Of a stretch of 64,000 nucleotides of DNA, positions 1 to 9,567 are shown piece after piece. Where the stretch lies: the NCBI RefSeq assembly GCF_001429785.1, contig NZ_LMJF01000012.1, positions 453,741 to 517,740 of the forward strand, written 5' to 3'. The translations under genes were made by a program, and so were the position numbers. This stretch comes from Lysobacter sp. Root916. GTDB lineage: Bacteria; Pseudomonadota; Gammaproteobacteria; Xanthomonadales; Xanthomonadaceae. Position 1 is the first letter of the stretch. Each line of letters begins with the position of its first letter. The notes beneath the pieces were generated by a model. It had not been told where the DNA came from, searched no databases, and saw nothing but the letters and a program-made list of their open reading frames with translations.

Positions 1-440
1 CGCTCGACCGCGGCGGTCGGGATGGTGTTGAGGTCGACCGCGCCACCGAGACCGGTGCCGCCGACCCAACGACGGCCGTTGACCAGCACCAGGGTGCGGT
101 TCGAGCCGACGTTACGCAGGTTGACGCGGGTTTCGCCGTTACCGCCGTTGTTGAAGGTGCTGTTCAGCGTCGAACCGTTGGACGTGATGTTCTGGATCAC
201 GTCGCCGACCGAGGTCAGGCCCTGCGCGCTGATGTCTTCGCGGCTGAGCGAGAAGATCGGCTGCGAGGTTTCGATATCGGCACGCTTAATGCGCGAACCG
301 GTCACTTCGATGCGGTCGAGGGTGGTCGGGTCCTTGCTCTCTTCCTGAGCAAAGGCCACACCCGTGCCGGCAGCGGCAGTGGCGCCCACGGCGAGCGCGA
401 AAGTAATCGCGTCGCGGAGCTGGGTGGTCTTGAAGGTCAT
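1..440 (-). CDS. TonB-dependent receptor, N-terminal part (runs off window edge)
   Basis: Reading the minus strand from ATG at 440 gives an open frame to the window edge, about 146 residues. It starts with a signal peptide (hydrophobic ALAVGATAAAGTG, likely cleavage after AFA near residue 31). Next comes a TonB-box/plug start with LDRIEVTGSRIKR, then plug-domain sequence including VGDVIQ and RTLVLVNGRRW. This is the usual N-terminus of the large outer-membrane receptors that import siderophores, glycans or peptides using TonB energy. The substrate cannot be read from the plug alone. Upstream (441-620) is unusually AT-rich and probably holds its promoter. Confidence 0.9.
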   Translation of the reverse strand, partial: MTFKTTQLRDAITFALAVGATAAAGTGVAFAQEESKDPTTLDRIEVTGSRIKRADIETSQPIFSLSREDISAQGLTSVGDVIQNITSNGSTLNSTFNNGGNGETRVNLRNVGSNRTLVLVNGRRWVGGTGLGGAVDLNTIPTAAVE

Positions 441-1025
441 CTCTCTCTCCAGAAAATCGGAATTGGTGGTACCCATGGGACCAAGCTGGCGGAGTCAAAT
501 AAGACGCCAATTCCTGCAAGGTGGCGCCGATACTAGCCGTCAGAAGTGAGTAATTAAAGTGTCGTTAAACGTCGTCTTTTGACAAATTCTTCACACTATT
601 CAGCTGGCGTTCCAATTGAGCGGGTTTACGTTCAATTTCAGGCCTAAATACGCATGCGTACAGTGTTTTTGTGCATGATTGACGCGACGGACGGTGCTAA
701 TTCACGACACGATTGGTGCGGTGGATCACCGGTTTGGCGCAAACGAGGCACTGCTCAGCGACGCGCGCTCACGCGGGGGCGTTGCGCGCCGTTGCAGGGG
801 CGCAACGAGGCCATCGGCATCGCCTTGGGCGCCGATTCGGGGCGGTTCGGGAGCGGCGCATCGAGGGCCAAGCGCCTAAGGCCATGCTTCTCGTCCGAGG
901 CGCGCTAGTCAGAGGGGCTTGCGAGCCGGCGCAAAGGCGGGCTGAAGCCACCGGCTTTGGCTGCCGGTTCGGTCTGGGCGATTCGATAGCGCGCGTCGAA
1001 AGCCCGACGCGGCGAAGGCGTTGCC
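441..1025. other. Intergenic region upstream of the TonB receptor
   Basis: No convincing gene. The part next to the receptor (about 540-620) is AT-rich for this genome and is the likely receptor promoter, but I cannot fix -35/-10 boxes. The rest (650-1025) is GC-rich and carries only low-quality overlapping frames with no recognisable domains. Confidence 0.5.
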
Positions 1026-1880
1026 TTAGAGGTCTTGCTCGTAACGGACGTAGGGCACGGTGCCTTCGTCCTTGTCGGTGTTGCCCGGCGCGAACGGGTT
1101 CTTGCCGCGCGTAATCACGTTCTCGGCGCCCACCGTGAGCTGGCCGCTCCAGGGCGTGCGCCAGGTCAGGCCGACGCCCAGGCCTTCCCACTGACCCGGC
1201 TGGCCGGGGGTGTCGACCACGCGGCCGACGATATTGGCGCCGAAGTTGCCGTAGCCGGCGCCGATGGTGAGGCTCTTGCTGTTCCAGCGATCGGCGATGG
1301 TCGGCATTTCGCCGGCCGGGATCAGGCGCGCGCGCGCCCAGGTGCCGCCGATCGACACGGTGGCCTCGCGGCCGATGTTCTTTTGGCCGTAGACGGTCAG
1401 GGTGTTCTGGTCGAGCTTGCTGTTGCGGCCGTTCGGACTCAGCCAGGCCGGAAGGGTGTCCTTGCCGTTGCCGATCGAGAGCCCGATCTTGCCGCCGGGG
1501 CGGCTCAGCGCGGCGCCCGCGGACACCTGACGCGAGCCGCCGCGATCGTCTTCGTCGAGCGCGGCGAGCATGCAGTGATTGGCGAGGTTGCCGATCGCGC
1601 CGGCCAGGCCGGTCTTGCGATCGCAGACCAGGCCCAGGGTATCGCCCGCATCCAGACCGAATGCGGCGTCCAGCGAATTGCTGCCCACGCGCCAACGCGC
1701 GCCGGCCACCGGTGCATTGGTGGGCTCGAGCTGCAACAGGTATTCGACCTTGCCGTTGGACTGGTTCCAGACCGGCAGATACGTCGTATCGCTGCGCTTC
1801 GCGGTTTGCGCATGCGCAGCCGATGCCGCGCCGAAGGCGAGCATCAAGGCGAACGACAGACGTAGCGAGCGTGCGTGCAT
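1026..1880 (-). CDS. Exported protein of unknown function, possible outer-membrane beta-barrel
   Basis: 284 residues with a clear signal peptide (RLSFALMLAFGAASAAHAQ, cleavage after AHA near residue 24). The mature part has alternating, glycine-rich stretches such as TVSIGGTWARARL, LTIGAGYGNFGANIVGR and LTVGAENVI. This pattern suggests amphipathic beta-strands of an outer-membrane barrel, and the protein ends in YVRYEQDL. Two cysteines (VCDRK and NHCML) lie about 17 residues apart. I recognise no named domain. It is a single-gene unit, and the beta-barrel idea is an inference. Confidence 0.75.
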   Translation of the reverse strand: MHARSLRLSFALMLAFGAASAAHAQTAKRSDTTYLPVWNQSNGKVEYLLQLEPTNAPVAGARWRVGSNSLDAAFGLDAGDTLGLVCDRKTGLAGAIGNLANHCMLAALDEDDRGGSRQVSAGAALSRPGGKIGLSIGNGKDTLPAWLSPNGRNSKLDQNTLTVYGQKNIGREATVSIGGTWARARLIPAGEMPTIADRWNSKSLTIGAGYGNFGANIVGRVVDTPGQPGQWEGLGVGLTWRTPWSGQLTVGAENVITRGKNPFAPGNTDKDEGTVPYVRYEQDL

Positions 1881-1986
1881 GGTGACGATACGACCGGGCT
1901 GGGCCGGTCAAGTTCCCCTAGAACCTGGAATGGGACTATAGACGGTTTATGTTTATTTAACAAACCGAGACGGCCGTGTGAAGGGC

Positions 1987-2934
1987 CTATTGCAAACGGT
2001 CCGGTGCCGCGACCTCGGTGGCCGCAACCGCGAACAAGTGACTGATTTGGTTACTGTTGAAACGATAGGTCTGGCTACAGAACTCGCACCGCACCTGGGC
2101 CTCGCCGTCGGCCGCGGCGGCGGCCGCTTCGGCCTCCTCCTGACCCAGCGAGACCAGCATGGCCTCGACCCGCTCGCGCGAGCAAGAGCAGGCGAAGCTC
2201 AGCGGCTTGCCGCCCAGCAACTGGACCCCGTCCTCATGGAACAGACGGGTCAGCACGGTGACGGTGTCCCAGCCCAGCAGCTCGCCGGGTTGGAGGGTGT
2301 CGAACAGGGCCCCGGCCCGGGTCCAGCCGTCCTCGTCGCCGCCGTCGCCGGGCAGCTTCTGCAGCATCAGGCCGGCCGCTCGCTCGCCGTCGGCGGCCAG
2401 CAGCAGGCGGGTCGGCAGTTGTTCGGACTGGCGGAAGTAGTCCTCGAAGGCGCCGCTGAGGGAGTCCGAATCCAGCGCCACCAGGCCCTGGTAGCGGGCC
2501 GGATCGCGGTCGTCGCCGGCGCGCCCGCCGATCGGCGGGTTCTCGATGGTGATCGCCAGCACCGCATCCGGGCCGAGCTGGCGCAGGTCGCGCGAGACCT
2601 CGCCGCCGTCCTCGGCCAGCTGGGCGATGCCGCGCAGGGTGCCGGCGGCGGTGCACTCGGCGAACAAGGTGCGCAAGGCGCCGTCGCCGCGCAGCTGCAC
2701 GGACAAGCGGCCCTCGACCTTGGCGTGTCCTGTGAACAGGGCGGCCGCGGCGGCGGCCTCGCCCAGCAGTTCGGCCGCCGCAGGCGGATACTCGGAGCGC
2801 TCGCGGATCTGGCGCCAGGTCTGGTCCAGGTGCACGTGCACGCCGCGCACACCGGCGCCCTCGATCAGGAATCGGGTCAGGCGGTCGTGGTCGTGGTCGG
2901 GGCCGACGGCGTCGGTGGGGCTGGAATCGTTCAT
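1987..2934 (-). CDS. hslO: Redox-regulated chaperone Hsp33
   Basis: 315 residues. Hsp33 is a cytosolic holdase switched on by oxidation. The N-terminal substrate-binding domain is followed by the zinc switch C249-x-C251-x31-C283-x2-C286, which fits the family pattern CxC-x(27-32)-CxxC. When the four cysteines form disulfides under oxidative stress the linker unfolds and the protein binds clients. Start ATG at 2934 gives the expected family length. It is transcribed divergently from mtgA with about 50 bp between the genes. An alanine-rich run lies between the two cysteine pairs. Confidence 0.96.
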   Translation of the reverse strand: MNDSSPTDAVGPDHDHDRLTRFLIEGAGVRGVHVHLDQTWRQIRERSEYPPAAAELLGEAAAAAALFTGHAKVEGRLSVQLRGDGALRTLFAECTAAGTLRGIAQLAEDGGEVSRDLRQLGPDAVLAITIENPPIGGRAGDDRDPARYQGLVALDSDSLSGAFEDYFRQSEQLPTRLLLAADGERAAGLMLQKLPGDGGDEDGWTRAGALFDTLQPGELLGWDTVTVLTRLFHEDGVQLLGGKPLSFACSCSRERVEAMLVSLGQEEAEAAAAAADGEAQVRCEFCSQTYRFNSNQISHLFAVAATEVAAPDRLQ

Positions 2935-2987
2935 CGCTGGACTCGTGCGGCGGCGCGCGCTCTATCGCGGATAATGCGCGCGACCGC

Positions 2988-3773
2988 GTGAAAGGGGAGA
3001 CCGGGCAAGATGGGGATGGAGTGCAGACAGTGCAAGTCGTGAACGAGACCGTCCCCGCGCCCCCGGCCCCGCGCCGGCGCCGTCGCTGGCTGCGCTGGCT
3101 GATCGCGCTGCCGTTCCTGTTCCTCGCCGCTTCGATCCTGCAGGTCGCGGTGCTGCGCTTCATCGATCCGCCGTTCAGCGCCTTCATGGCCGCGCGCCAG
3201 TTCCAGGCCTGGGGCAGCGGCGATTTCGGCTTCCGCGTCGCCTACGACTGGCGCGACCTGGACGAGATCTCCTCCAACGTGCCGGTGGCCCTGGTGGCCT
3301 CCGAGGACCAGAACTTCGCCGAGCACTTCGGCTTCGATCTCAAGGCCATCGAGAAGGCGCGCAAGAACAACGCGCGCGGCCGCAAGGTCCGCGGCGGCAG
3401 CACCATCAGCCAGCAGACCGCCAAGAACCTGTTTCTTTGGAGCGGGCGCAGCTGGGTGCGCAAGGGCATCGAGGCCTGGTACACCCTGCTGATCGAACTG
3501 ATGTGGCCCAAGCACCGCATCATCGAGGTCTACGCCAACATCGCCGAGTTCGGCGACGGCGTGTACGGCGCGCAGGCCGCTGCGCGCACCTACTACCGCA
3601 AGGACGCCGCGCGCCTGGGCCCGGCCGAGGCCGCGCGCATGGCCGCGGTGCTGCCCAATCCCAAGCGCTACAGCATCGCGCGCCCGGGCCCTTACGTGCA
3701 GCGCCGCGCCAACGCGATCCAGCGCCAGATGCGCTACATCGGCGGCAGCGGCTACCTCAAGCAGATCGACTGA
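2988..3773 (+). CDS. mtgA: Monofunctional peptidoglycan glycosyltransferase
   Basis: GT51 family. It polymerises lipid II into glycan strands in the periplasm and has no transpeptidase domain. An arginine-rich stretch (PRRRRRW) precedes one membrane anchor ([17 protein letters not shown], about residues 35-52). The catalytic motif [13 protein letters not shown] carries the essential Glu, followed by [16 protein letters not shown]. The long frame opens with GTG at 2988 without a good ribosome site. GTG at 3021 (residue 12) or 3039 would also keep the whole anchor, so the true start is uncertain. Length (about 250-261 aa) is normal for MtgA. Confidence 0.95.
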   Translation: MKGETGQDGDGVQTVQVVNETVPAPPAPRRRRRWLRWLIALPFLFLAASILQVAVLRFIDPPFSAFMAARQFQAWGSGDFGFRVAYDWRDLDEISSNVPVALVASEDQNFAEHFGFDLKAIEKARKNNARGRKVRGGSTISQQTAKNLFLWSGRSWVRKGIEAWYTLLIELMWPKHRIIEVYANIAEFGDGVYGAQAAARTYYRKDAARLGPAEAARMAAVLPNPKRYSIARPGPYVQRRANAIQRQMRYIGGSGYLKQID

Positions 3774-3780
3774 GGCGCGC

Positions 3781-4281
3781 TCAGGCGCCGCGGCCGATGT
3801 CGCGCAGGCGATCCTGCGCGACCAGGCGGTCCAGCTTGCCCAGCGGCAGCGACAGCAGCAGTTCGACGCGCCGGCGCAGCAGCGCGAACGCCGCCACATA
3901 GGCCTGGCGGCGCGCGTCCTCGTCGCCGACCGCCGCGGCAGGATCGGCCACGCCCCAATGCGCGGTCGCGGCCTCGCCCAAGCGCACCGGGCAGGACTCG
4001 CCGGCGGCGTCGTCGCAGACGGTGATCACCATGTCCATGCGCGGCGCGTCGGCGCCGGCGAACTCGTCCCAGCTTTTGCTGCGCAGGCGCGCCGGGTCGT
4101 AGCCGAGCTTGGCCGAAAGCTCGGCGGCCATGGGCTGGATGAAGCCGGCCGGGCGGCTGCCCGCGCTCCAGGCGCGGAAGCGGTCCCCGCCCAAGGTGTT
4201 GAGTAGGGCTTCGGCCATCGCGCTGCGCGCGGAATTGCCGGTGCACAGGAACAGGACGTGATAACGGGCATCGGTGGGCAT
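3781..4281 (-). CDS. Arsenate reductase / low-molecular-weight phosphotyrosine phosphatase family
   Basis: 166 residues from the ATG at 4281, which has GGAG upstream. The frame stays open to another ATG at 4311, adding ten residues with no homology value. The P-loop CTGNSARS sits at the N-terminus, as in ArsC of the LMW-phosphatase fold. Downstream, SCPV and a C-terminal helix rich in Leu/Arg follow. In thioredoxin-linked ArsC two further cysteines relay the disulfide. Here TVCDDAAGESCP supplies a pair, so arsenate reduction is likely. No ars operon partners are adjacent. The 3' end lies only 7 bp from the end of mtgA, convergent. Confidence 0.85.
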   Translation of the reverse strand: MPTDARYHVLFLCTGNSARSAMAEALLNTLGGDRFRAWSAGSRPAGFIQPMAAELSAKLGYDPARLRSKSWDEFAGADAPRMDMVITVCDDAAGESCPVRLGEAATAHWGVADPAAAVGDEDARRQAYVAAFALLRRRVELLLSLPLGKLDRLVAQDRLRDIGRGA

Positions 4282-4383
4282 GAGCGGCTCCGGAACGGTG
4301 GCGGGCGGCACCGGCTAGGGTCGCGCGGCCAGTTTTCAGCGACGTTGCGATGAGATCGAAAACCCCCGCCCGCGCCGCCGGCT

Positions 4384-5436
4384 ATGATTGAAGGCATGAA
4401 TCGCGATCTGCTGACCGTCGTCGTCGCCGCCTACAACGAGGCCGAGAGCCTGCCGCTGCTGCAGCCGCGCATCGCCGCGGCCCTGGATGCGATCGCCGCC
4501 GACGGCGTCGAGGGGCGCGTGCTGTACGTGGACGACGGCAGCCGCGACGCGACCTGGCGCGTGCTGGAAAGCCTGGCCGCGGCCGATCCGCGCATCGCCC
4601 TGCTGCGCCTGTCGCGCAATTTCGGCAAGGAACTGGCGCTGACCGCCGGCCTGGACCGGGTCGAGCGCGGCGCGGCCCTGATCCTGGACGCCGACGGCCA
4701 GGACCCGCCGGAGTTGATCGCCGCCTTCGTCGCCAAGTGGCGCGAAGGCTACGACGACGTCTACGGCACCCGCATCGAACGCGAGGGCGAAAGCTGGCTC
4801 AAGCGCAGCACCGCGCATGCCTTCTATCGGGTGATCGGGCGTTTGTCGAAGACCCCGATTCCGGCCGACACCGGCGACTTCCGCCTGCTGTCCGAGCGCG
4901 CCCTGACCGGGCTGCGCCAGCTGCGCGAGCGCCACCGCTTCATGAAGGGCCTGTTCGGCTGGGTTGGCTACAACCGCGTCGCCTTGCCCTACCATCGCGA
5001 GGCGCGCGTGGCCGGCGCCAGCAAGTTCAATTTCTGGCGGCTGTGGAACCTGGCCCTGGAAGGCATCACCAGTTTCTCGACCGCGCCGCTGCGGCTGGCG
5101 ACCTATATGGGCCTGGCGACCGCGCTGTTCGCGTTCGGCTTCGGCGTGTGGGTGGTGGCCAAGGCCCTGCTCTGGGGCGACCCGGTCGCGGGTTGGCCGA
5201 CCATGATGGCGGTGATCCTGTTCCTGGGCGGCGTGCAGCTGATCGCGCTGGGCCTGATCGGCGAATACCTGGGCCGGCTGTACGAGGAATCCAAGCAGCG
5301 GCCGCTGTACCTCGTCGACACCTGGCAGCCGGCGGCAGGAGTATCCTCGGGACAGGGCTCGCTGCCCCCCTCCCAGATCGCCGAAGGAGAAGGCCATGCG
5401 CACCGTGCGGCAACTGCTAGAAGCGAAAGCATCTGA
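4384..5436 (+). CDS. Family 2 glycosyltransferase (polyprenyl-phosphate glycosyltransferase type, GtrB/DPM1-like)
   Basis: 350 residues. The N-terminal GT-A domain has VVVAAYNEAESLP, VDDGSRDAT and LDADGQDPPE, the motifs of dolichol-phosphate mannose synthase, GtrB and ArnC-like enzymes that load a sugar on undecaprenyl phosphate. The C-terminal part has two membrane spans (about residues 240-262 and 275-297) followed by EYLGRLYEESKQRP, a signature of this subgroup. ATG at 4396 is an alternative start. The 3' end overlaps the CBS gene by 41 bp, so the last 14 residues are not typical of the family. No flippase neighbour is seen. Confidence 0.92.
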   Translation: MIEGMNRDLLTVVVAAYNEAESLPLLQPRIAAALDAIAADGVEGRVLYVDDGSRDATWRVLESLAAADPRIALLRLSRNFGKELALTAGLDRVERGAALILDADGQDPPELIAAFVAKWREGYDDVYGTRIEREGESWLKRSTAHAFYRVIGRLSKTPIPADTGDFRLLSERALTGLRQLRERHRFMKGLFGWVGYNRVALPYHREARVAGASKFNFWRLWNLALEGITSFSTAPLRLATYMGLATALFAFGFGVWVVAKALLWGDPVAGWPTMMAVILFLGGVQLIALGLIGEYLGRLYEESKQRPLYLVDTWQPAAGVSSGQGSLPPSQIAEGEGHAHRAATARSESI

Positions 5437-5824
5437 AGTGTTCGCGATCGGCCCGGACGCGCCGGTGATCGACGCGATCCGGCTGATGGCCGAAAAGCGC
5501 ATAGGCGCGGTACTGGTGATGGAAGGCCCGCGTCTGACCGGGATCCTGTCCGAGCGCGATTACGCGCGCAAAGTCGTGTTGCAGGGTCGCTCCTCGGCCG
5601 ACACGCCGGTGCGCGACATCATGACCGCCGAGGTGGTCAGCGTCGGCCTGGAAGACAGCGCCGAGCGCTGCATGCAAATCGTCACCGACCGCCGCATCCG
5701 CCATCTGCCGGTGGTGCACGGCGGCCAGGTGCAGGGCGTGGTCTCGATCGGCGACCTGGTCAAGGCGGTGATCGAGGACCAGCAACTCGAGCTGGACCAG
5801 TTGCAGCGCTATATCGCCAGCTGA
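5396..5824 (+). CDS. CBS-domain protein (two CBS motifs)
   Basis: 142 residues, essentially two tandem CBS domains (about 10-65 and 75-132). Recognisable CBS segments are IRLMAEKRIGAVLVMEG and RRIRHLPVVHGGQVQGVVSIGDLV. Such pairs bind adenine nucleotides (AMP, ATP, SAM) and regulate partner proteins. The start has a strong AAGGAG six bases upstream although it lies inside the end of the GT2 gene, so coupled expression is likely. No partner is identifiable from context. Confidence 0.92.
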   Translation: MRTVRQLLEAKASEVFAIGPDAPVIDAIRLMAEKRIGAVLVMEGPRLTGILSERDYARKVVLQGRSSADTPVRDIMTAEVVSVGLEDSAERCMQIVTDRRIRHLPVVHGGQVQGVVSIGDLVKAVIEDQQLELDQLQRYIAS

Positions 5825-5838
5825 GCGGCCACGCCGCC

Positions 5839-5870
5839 GTAGGATGCGGTGAGCGCCAGCGAACCGCATC
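5839..5870. repeat. Dispersed hairpin repeat, copy 1 (GATGCGGT...ACCGCATC)
   Basis: GTAGGATGCGGTGAGC followed by GCGAACCGCATC, with an 8-bp stem GATGCGGT/ACCGCATC. A nearly identical copy sits at 45681-45711. Both lie just past or between gene ends, as short extragenic repeats do. Confidence 0.6.
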
Positions 5871-5931
5871 ATCGTCCCGCCCGGATTCGCACGCTGCTGC
5901 GGTCGTCACCGCGCCCGAAGGCCCGTGCCGC

Positions 5932-7941
5932 TCAACGCGCGTACTTGCCGCCACACGCGGCGTCCTTGCCCGGTCCCAGTTCTATCGTCGCCAGCAACGC
6001 CGCCGGCGGCGCGATCGTGCCCAGGGCCAGCGCCGCGGCGCCGCGCAGGCCCAGGCGCGCGTAGTCGGGTTTGGCCTTGGGGTGCTTGAACGTGCCGGAC
6101 ACCTTCAGGGGCGAGCGCAGCGTGAACAGGCTGCGGTCCTTGGGGCGCGCGCGCAGGATCAGGTCCAGGGTCTCGTCTCCCAGGTCGATCTTGCCGTCGC
6201 CGACCAGCAAGGTATCGCTGGTGTCGAAGGCCAGCGCGCGGGTGCGCATCACGCCCTCGCGCACTTCGAAATCGCCGAACGCGCAGCGGATCGGGATCTG
6301 GCGGTCGTGGCCGAGCTTGAACTTGATGATCTCGGCGATGTCGATGCCGGTGAACTCCATCAGCAGATTGCTGATCTTGCCCGAGCCCATGCCCAGCGCG
6401 ATGTCGCCGTCGCTGCTGCCGAGCATGTCGGCGATGGAATTGCCGCGTCCGTCCAGGGCGATCTGTCCGCCGACCTTGCCGACCGCGTCGCGCGCCAGGT
6501 CCACCGTCGGCAGCAGCTTGGCCAGAGTCAGGCCGCGCGCATCGATCTGCGCGTGCGTGGCGATGGTGGGCTGGCGCGCGTCCATGCGTACGGTCGAGCG
6601 GATGCGGCCGTCGGCGACGCCGAAATCCAGCGGTTGCAGGCGCAGTACGCCGGCTTCCAGCAGCAGATGCGCGTCCATGTTGTCGATCGGCCAGCCCGGC
6701 GCGTCGATGCGCTGCGCCTTCCAACGCACGTCGGCGTCCATCGCGCGCAGCTTGTCCAGGCGGTAGGGCGTATCCGGCAGCACGCGTGCGCTCGCGCGTT
6801 CGCGCGCGGCCAGGGCCGCGAGTTCGGGATTGCTGGACTCGCCGCGTCCGGTTTGCGGCGCGGCGCCGACGAAGCCGCCGAGGTCGTCGAAGTCGAGCCG
6901 GCGCGAACGCAGATCGGCGCGCAGATAGGGGCGCGCGCCGCCGGTCTCCACGCTCGCGCGTCCGCCCAGGTCGCTGTCGCCGACCTTGCCGGTGAAATCG
7001 TCGTAGTGCCAGGTGGTGCGCGCGCCGGCGATGTCTCGGGTAAGGCGACCGTCCAGCGCGTACGGCGGCGTCGGCGGCGTGGCCACGCCGATCAGCGGGT
7101 ACAGGTCGGCCAGATCCTGGCCCGACAGCGCCAGGCGCAGGTCGAAGTCGCGCAGCCGCAGCGGATCGACCAGGCTGCCGCGCGCATGCGCGCGGGTGGC
7201 GCCGGCAGTCGCGCGCAGATCCAGACGGTACGGACGTTCGCGATCGCGCAGTTCCAGCGGCGATTCGGCGCGGCCCTGCAAGCTGAAGCGATTGCCCTTC
7301 CAGCGTCCGCCGCCGCGCGCGGCGATCGGCGCGGCGGCGTCGTTGGCGCCCGGCGCCAGGCTGGCGATCTCGAAACGCATGTCGCTGCGGCTGACCGGGT
7401 CGAGGAAGCTCAGCTCGCCCTGTTCGATCCAGACGCGGCCGAAGCTTGGCCCGGCGCCGCCGGTTTCGCCGAACACCCAGTTGCCGCCGCGCTTGCGGTC
7501 GTTTTCCAGATGCAGCCTCGGGCGTTGCAGGCGCAGATCGGGGATGCGCACATCGCCGCGCAGCAGCGGCCACAGTTCGATGTCGAATTGCAGACGATCG
7601 GCGACCGCCATGTCGCGGCGCCGCGACCAGTCGGCGTCGCCGAAGCGCACGGCATCGGCGCGCACGCGCACGGTGCGGCCCAGCGCGATATCCAGATCGC
7701 CGCCGATGTCGAAGTCGCGACCGGTGCGCGCCTGCACCTGGCGCTCGATCGGGCCGCGCAGCCAGTTCCAATCCCACAGCGCGATCAGCGCCAGCAGCGC
7801 GATCGCCAGCAGCGCGGCAGCGCTGCGCCAGGGATGAAGACGCATGGCCCGCGCAGCGCGCGCCATACCGGACGCGGGTGTTGCGGCGCCGTCGTTGGCT
7901 GGGGTCGGCTCGGGGCTGGAGTGGGGCTCGCTCTCGCGCAT
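5932..7941 (-). CDS. AsmA family envelope protein
   Basis: About 669 residues from ATG at 7941; the frame remains open to 7995 but the extra 18 residues lack a ribosome site. One N-terminal membrane anchor (AAALLAIALLALIALW) is preceded by a long Pro/Ala-rich cytosolic tail, unusual but plausible. The periplasmic part has the AsmA start pattern (GPIERQVQARTGRDFDIGGD) and the repetitive beta-strand character of AsmA/YhjG-like proteins. The C-terminal region resembles the AsmA_2 domain (GDETLDLILRARPKD, then SPLKVSGTFKHPKAK). The family is implicated in moving phospholipids between membranes. It is a single-gene unit. Confidence 0.9.
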   Translation of the reverse strand: MRESEPHSSPEPTPANDGAATPASGMARAARAMRLHPWRSAAALLAIALLALIALWDWNWLRGPIERQVQARTGRDFDIGGDLDIALGRTVRVRADAVRFGDADWSRRRDMAVADRLQFDIELWPLLRGDVRIPDLRLQRPRLHLENDRKRGGNWVFGETGGAGPSFGRVWIEQGELSFLDPVSRSDMRFEIASLAPGANDAAAPIAARGGGRWKGNRFSLQGRAESPLELRDRERPYRLDLRATAGATRAHARGSLVDPLRLRDFDLRLALSGQDLADLYPLIGVATPPTPPYALDGRLTRDIAGARTTWHYDDFTGKVGDSDLGGRASVETGGARPYLRADLRSRRLDFDDLGGFVGAAPQTGRGESSNPELAALAARERASARVLPDTPYRLDKLRAMDADVRWKAQRIDAPGWPIDNMDAHLLLEAGVLRLQPLDFGVADGRIRSTVRMDARQPTIATHAQIDARGLTLAKLLPTVDLARDAVGKVGGQIALDGRGNSIADMLGSSDGDIALGMGSGKISNLLMEFTGIDIAEIIKFKLGHDRQIPIRCAFGDFEVREGVMRTRALAFDTSDTLLVGDGKIDLGDETLDLILRARPKDRSLFTLRSPLKVSGTFKHPKAKPDYARLGLRGAAALALGTIAPPAALLATIELGPGKDAACGGKYAR

Positions 7942-8106
7942 GTTGATCGGCCGACTCCGGGCCGCCCGATCGGGCCACACCCGGACGGCGCGCATCGATG
8001 CGCGCCAGTGCCGCTGTCCTTCGTTAGGAGTGGCCTCACCATCCCCACCCGGCGGTCAAGCGCAGGTGAACGCGTTGTGCGGCGTTCAGCGAACGCCAGC
8101 GCGCGT

Positions 8107-8799
8107 TCAGCGCGCGGGGATCACCTGCGCCATCACCGAGATGTAATGGCAGACGCTGCCGGCGATCACGAACATGTGCCAGATCGCATGCGAATACGGC
8201 AGCTTGGGCCGGTGGTAGAACACCGTGCCCAAGGTGTAGCAAAGCCCGCCGGCGAGCAGCCAGCCCAGGGTCCAGGTGTCCAGCGCGCCCAGCAGCGGCT
8301 TGATCGCCACGATCACCAGCCAGCCCATCGCGATGTAGATGCCGGTCGACAGCAGCTTGAAGCGGCCGGTGTAGAACAGCTTGAACACGATGCCGGCGAA
8401 GGCCAGCGCCCAGATCGCCGCGAACAGGCCCCAACCCCACGGGCCGCGCAAACCGATCAGGGTGAACGGGGTGTAGGTGCCGGCGATCAGCAGGTAGATC
8501 GCGCAATGGTCGAAGACCTTGAGGCGCGCCTTGGCGATCGGGTGCTGGATCGCGTGGTAGAGGGTGGAGGCCACGTAGAGCAGCAGCAGGCTGATCCCGA
8601 ATACGGTCGCGCCCACCAGTTGCCAGCCGTCGCCGTACAGCGCGGCGAGGGTGATCAGAACCGCCCCGCCGGCCAACGCGGCGGTCGCGCCCAGGCCGTG
8701 GGTGAGCGCGTTGGCGATCTCCTCGCGCACCGACGCCACGTGCGGGTTGAGCGCGTTCGCGCGGTCGGGCCTTTCGCTGCCAGGGCGTGCGCTGTCCAT
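8107..8799 (-). CDS. Hemolysin III / PAQR-family membrane protein (TrhA type)
   Basis: 230 residues from ATG at 8799; the open frame extends further upstream only as a shadow over the divergent sulfotransferase. Seven predicted membrane spans carry family motifs: EEIANALTHGLGA near the start, STLYHA with the conserved Ser and His, FDHCAIYLLIAGTYTPF, and HAIWHMFVIAGSVCHY near the end. The conserved His/Asp residues are proposed zinc ligands of a hydrolase-like site. Bacterial members (YqfA/TrhA) affect membrane energetics. The ATG has GAGG rather far upstream. Confidence 0.93.
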   Translation of the reverse strand: MDSARPGSERPDRANALNPHVASVREEIANALTHGLGATAALAGGAVLITLAALYGDGWQLVGATVFGISLLLLYVASTLYHAIQHPIAKARLKVFDHCAIYLLIAGTYTPFTLIGLRGPWGWGLFAAIWALAFAGIVFKLFYTGRFKLLSTGIYIAMGWLVIVAIKPLLGALDTWTLGWLLAGGLCYTLGTVFYHRPKLPYSHAIWHMFVIAGSVCHYISVMAQVIPAR

Positions 8800-8929
8800 C
8801 GATGCAGCATCCTCGGGGGAGGTGGAGCAAATGCTCGGAATCGGAGCGGCGAAGCCGGCGCGACGGGCCTGGGCGATGCCCTGCGCGCCCGCCGCTGGCT
8901 TAGGATAGGCCGATTCCAGGGCCAGACGC

Positions 8930-9553
8930 ATGATCATCTCCCACCAGCACCGTTTCGTTTTTGCCGCGATCCCCAAAACCGGCACCCATTCGGTCCGCCA
9001 GGCCCTGCGCGAGCACATGAGCGCCGACGACATCGAGCAGGTCGGTTTGTTCGTGAACAAGCGCTTCCCGTTCGAGGAACTGGCCGCGATCAAGCACGGC
9101 CACCTCAGCTTGCAGCAGGTGCGTCCGTTCCTGGGCGAGGAGGCCTTCGCGAGCTATTTCAAGTTCGCGTTCGTGCGCAACCCCTACGATCGCTTCATTT
9201 CCTATTGCGCGTTCATGACCCGCGCCGACGGCGCCTTCCTGCAGCGTCCGCAGGCGGTCATGCGGCATATCCTGTTCGAGGCGCGGCCGATGCAGCACGT
9301 GCTGTTCCAGCCGCAGCACAGCCTGGTCACCGGCGCCGACGGCGAACTGCTGGCCGACTACGTGGGCCGGGTCGAGGAGATGCAGGCCTCCTACGACAGC
9401 ATCTGCGCCCGCATCGGCATCCCCAGCGCCCAGCTGGGCCAGGTCAACAGTTCCCGCCGCGGCGGGTATCGGGACTACTATGACCAGCCCTTGATCGACG
9501 CGGTGGGCGAGCTTTACCAGCGCGATCTGGAACTGTTCGGTTATTCGTTCTGA
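8930..9553 (+). CDS. Sulfotransferase family 2 protein
   Basis: 207 residues, cytosolic, no signal peptide. Two PAPS-binding elements are visible: FAAIPKTGTHSVRQAL (5'-phosphosulfate loop, residues about 10-25) and FVRNPYDRFISY (3'-phosphate region, residues about 82-93). This is the arrangement of the Sulfotransfer_2 family, which moves sulfate from PAPS to hydroxyls or amines on sugars and other acceptors. The acceptor is unknown. It is followed after 15 bp by an Asp/Asn hydroxylase gene on the same strand, suggesting a two-gene modification cassette. No PAPS-synthesis genes are nearby. Confidence 0.88.
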   Translation: MIISHQHRFVFAAIPKTGTHSVRQALREHMSADDIEQVGLFVNKRFPFEELAAIKHGHLSLQQVRPFLGEEAFASYFKFAFVRNPYDRFISYCAFMTRADGAFLQRPQAVMRHILFEARPMQHVLFQPQHSLVTGADGELLADYVGRVEEMQASYDSICARIGIPSAQLGQVNSSRRGGYRDYYDQPLIDAVGELYQRDLELFGYSF

Positions 9554-9567
9554 CCCGGTCCGATGCC

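Noticed and set aside
6082-9483. 1133-residue open frame on the plus strand
   Set aside because: It runs antisense through the AsmA and PAQR genes and overlaps the sulfotransferase. Composition is Ala/Arg/Gln-rich, as expected for shadows in high-GC DNA.
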